From assembly GCA_030770545.1 (NCBI GenBank), contig CM061102.1, forward strand, positions 7,553,501-7,617,500: a DNA stretch of 64,000 bases, written 5' to 3'. This document shows, one piece after another, positions 62,901 to 64,000 of this stretch. Both the position numbers and the translations under genes were made by a program. Positions within the stretch are counted from its first letter, which is position 1. Each line of letters begins with the position of its first letter. The stretch is from Macropodus opercularis. Its lineage: Eukaryota > Chordata > Actinopteri > Anabantiformes > Osphronemidae. The notes under the pieces are model-generated. The model was not told where the DNA came from, ran no database searches, and worked only from the letters and a program-made list of their open reading frames with translations.

Positions 62901-63914
62901 CACCAAAAAGAAACATTTCCCCTGCACATGGAAAGATGGGAAATGCAAGTTCACAGAATATTGAAATTTAAAGCATGACCGCAAATGACAAACAAACCAA
63001 ACTAGTTCACAAACACATTGAGGATATCAGTGAAATATAGGAGGGCATTAAGAGAAGAGGGCGCAAAGGTGATAAAGAATGACGACAGCTTGAATAATTA
63101 CAAACATTACAGATGCTCAGTGACCCTCTAGTCTAAACTGAGTTCCCCTGTTCTACTCTCCCCAGTCAGAACTCACTGTCACAGGCGTACGGCTTGTCTC
63201 TGTCCTCCAGTGCTGCAGTATCCAGTTTCTTCCTGCTGCTGCCGACTCCTCGACCCTTAGGAAAGAGACATTACTAAGCGTATGGGCAGGACGACACATG
63301 CACAAGCAGTCAATGTATGTCCAAAGACGTTAATTACCTTCCCTTTCCCCTTGCCTCTTCTTTTAGGAGTGTCTTCCTCATAGTCTTCATCATCCAGGTC
63401 ATCCAGGAAGTCATCTGGTTCGAGTATTCTCTATGTTGAGGCAATAGCAAATGCAATGAGAATAGAAGAAAACAATTCTGTCTTGAATCCAAGCATTATG
63501 TCTTGATGGAAATAACCTTTCTAATCCGGGCCGCAGGGTTCAAGCCTCCGGTGTAGTCACTCAGGTTTGAATCTTCCTCCGACCCTCTGAGCTCTGTAGT
63601 CGTCCGTTTGTCCAAGGTTTCTCCCTTTAGCAGGGCCTCCAGGCTGCTGCCATCAGATGACAGCAGCGCGTCCTTCTTCAATCCTAAATCTAGCTCTGTG
63701 AATAAAACACAAAACCTCCGGTTACCGAACGCTTAGCAACATATCTGTCAGACCTTTGCTGTTTGAAATTTGTTTCCCTGACTTTTTCTAAAGGCTGATG
63801 TGGTACCTGACTTAACAGGAGGAAAAATAAGCCGGGGGTCCTCTGGAGGATGAGATCGTCTTTTCTTTCTCCATCTCCTGGATGGGTACGTGTAAAGCTG
63901 TCCCGGGGCCACGC
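59992..63914 (-). CDS. dpf2: DPF2 (requiem, BAF45d), 5' end beyond the window
   Basis: Accessory subunit of BAF (SWI/SNF) complexes that reads acylated and modified histone H3 tails. Exons in transcript order: 63914-63807, 63695-63517, 63430-63338, 63255-63177, 61334-61197, 61112-60981, 60834-60722, 60360-60279, 60074-59992 (TGA); 1007 nt, about 335 residues. The N-terminal requiem domain is only partly present: the first visible residues are GVAPGQLYTYP and the RRWRKKRR basic patch, so upstream exons lie past 64000. Then follow an acidic DDFLDDLDDEDYEED segment, a Lys/Gly-rich nuclear-localisation stretch, a Kruppel-type C2H2 finger (YACDICGKRYKN...HYAHSH), and the double PHD finger from NNYCDFCLG through CDDCDRGYHMYC to SWSCHLCLDLL. 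The donor after 63517 (gttatt) is weak. The segments match DPF2 rather than DPF1 or DPF3. Confidence 0.96.
62667..62708 (-). other. dpf2: dpf2 alternative 42-nt exon (14 codons)
   Basis: On the minus strand, tctctttcag|ACACTATC opens and GAAAGAG|gtatat closes a stop-free 42-nt segment. It lies between the exons 63255-63177 and 61334-61197 and keeps the frame. Inclusion changes YACDICGKR to YACDNTIKQKHISKSSERVCGKR in two parts (YACDNTIKQKH, then ISKSSERVCGKR), moving the two zinc-binding cysteines of the C2H2 finger from 2 to 16 residues apart. From memory, a 14-residue insert form of mammalian DPF2 exists at this position. Confidence 0.75.
62791..62806. repeat. (CAGT)4 short tandem repeat
   Basis: Four CAGT units in the dpf2 intron, upstream (in transcript sense) of the alternative exon. 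Confidence 0.8.
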
Positions 63915-64000
63915 CTAAGAGACAATGGCACGATCCACACACAACACATTTGGTTAAGTGTCCACTTTATTTTGTTCCTCCCGAACACGTGGGTGAACTA

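Noticed and set aside
1..64000. A novel multi-gene system, CRISPR array, prophage or gene cluster
   Set aside because: The window is an ordinary vertebrate locus of four well-known gene families; nothing repeated, clustered or prokaryote-like supports such a system.

Overview
The window is eukaryotic, and almost certainly from a ray-finned (teleost) fish. Every coding segment is split by GT-AG introns, and the proteins match vertebrate families end to end. The introns and flanks carry fish-type elements: a tRNA-derived SINE fragment, a Tc1/mariner-like miniature element, and other inverted-repeat elements. I cannot name the species. No bacterial, phage or CRISPR material is visible. I found no unknown multi-gene system. 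The interesting material is exon-level variation, leader uORFs and small repeats.

Layout: (1) About 1-2290 holds no gene I can support, apart from one fold-back repeat. (2) kat5/Tip60, plus strand, 2440-8569: a complete MYST acetyltransferase in 14 coding exons, with one optional in-frame exon. (3) About 8570-12200 is 3' UTR and intergenic. (4) sipa1, plus strand, coding 24239-33817: a Rap GTPase-activating protein in 15 coding exons. It has a leader exon from 23759 and a probable noncoding first exon ending near 12510, so its first intron would be about 11 kb. (5) 33818-40500: sipa1 3' UTR and intergenic. (6) A K+-dependent Na+/Ca2+ exchanger closest by motif to NCKX3 (slc24a3), plus strand, coding 41155-54115, 17 coding exons, with a long 3' UTR carrying a decayed DNA transposon. 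(7) dpf2, minus strand, 63914-59992, nine constitutive exons plus a 42-nt alternative exon. Its 5' end lies beyond the window, and its 3' end converges with the exchanger's.

The genes do not form one pathway. kat5 (NuA4/TIP60 acetyltransferase) and dpf2 (BAF-complex histone reader) act on chromatin. sipa1 switches off Rap signalling. The exchanger moves Ca2+ out of cells. From memory, SIPA1, KAT5 and DPF2 all lie on human 11q13, so three of the four genes are an old syntenic group. The NCKX gene is the outsider. Exon boundaries were set by hand from splice consensus, reading frame and family similarity. All coding totals divide by three (kat5 1566 nt, sipa1 3792 nt, exchanger 1815 nt), which supports the models.
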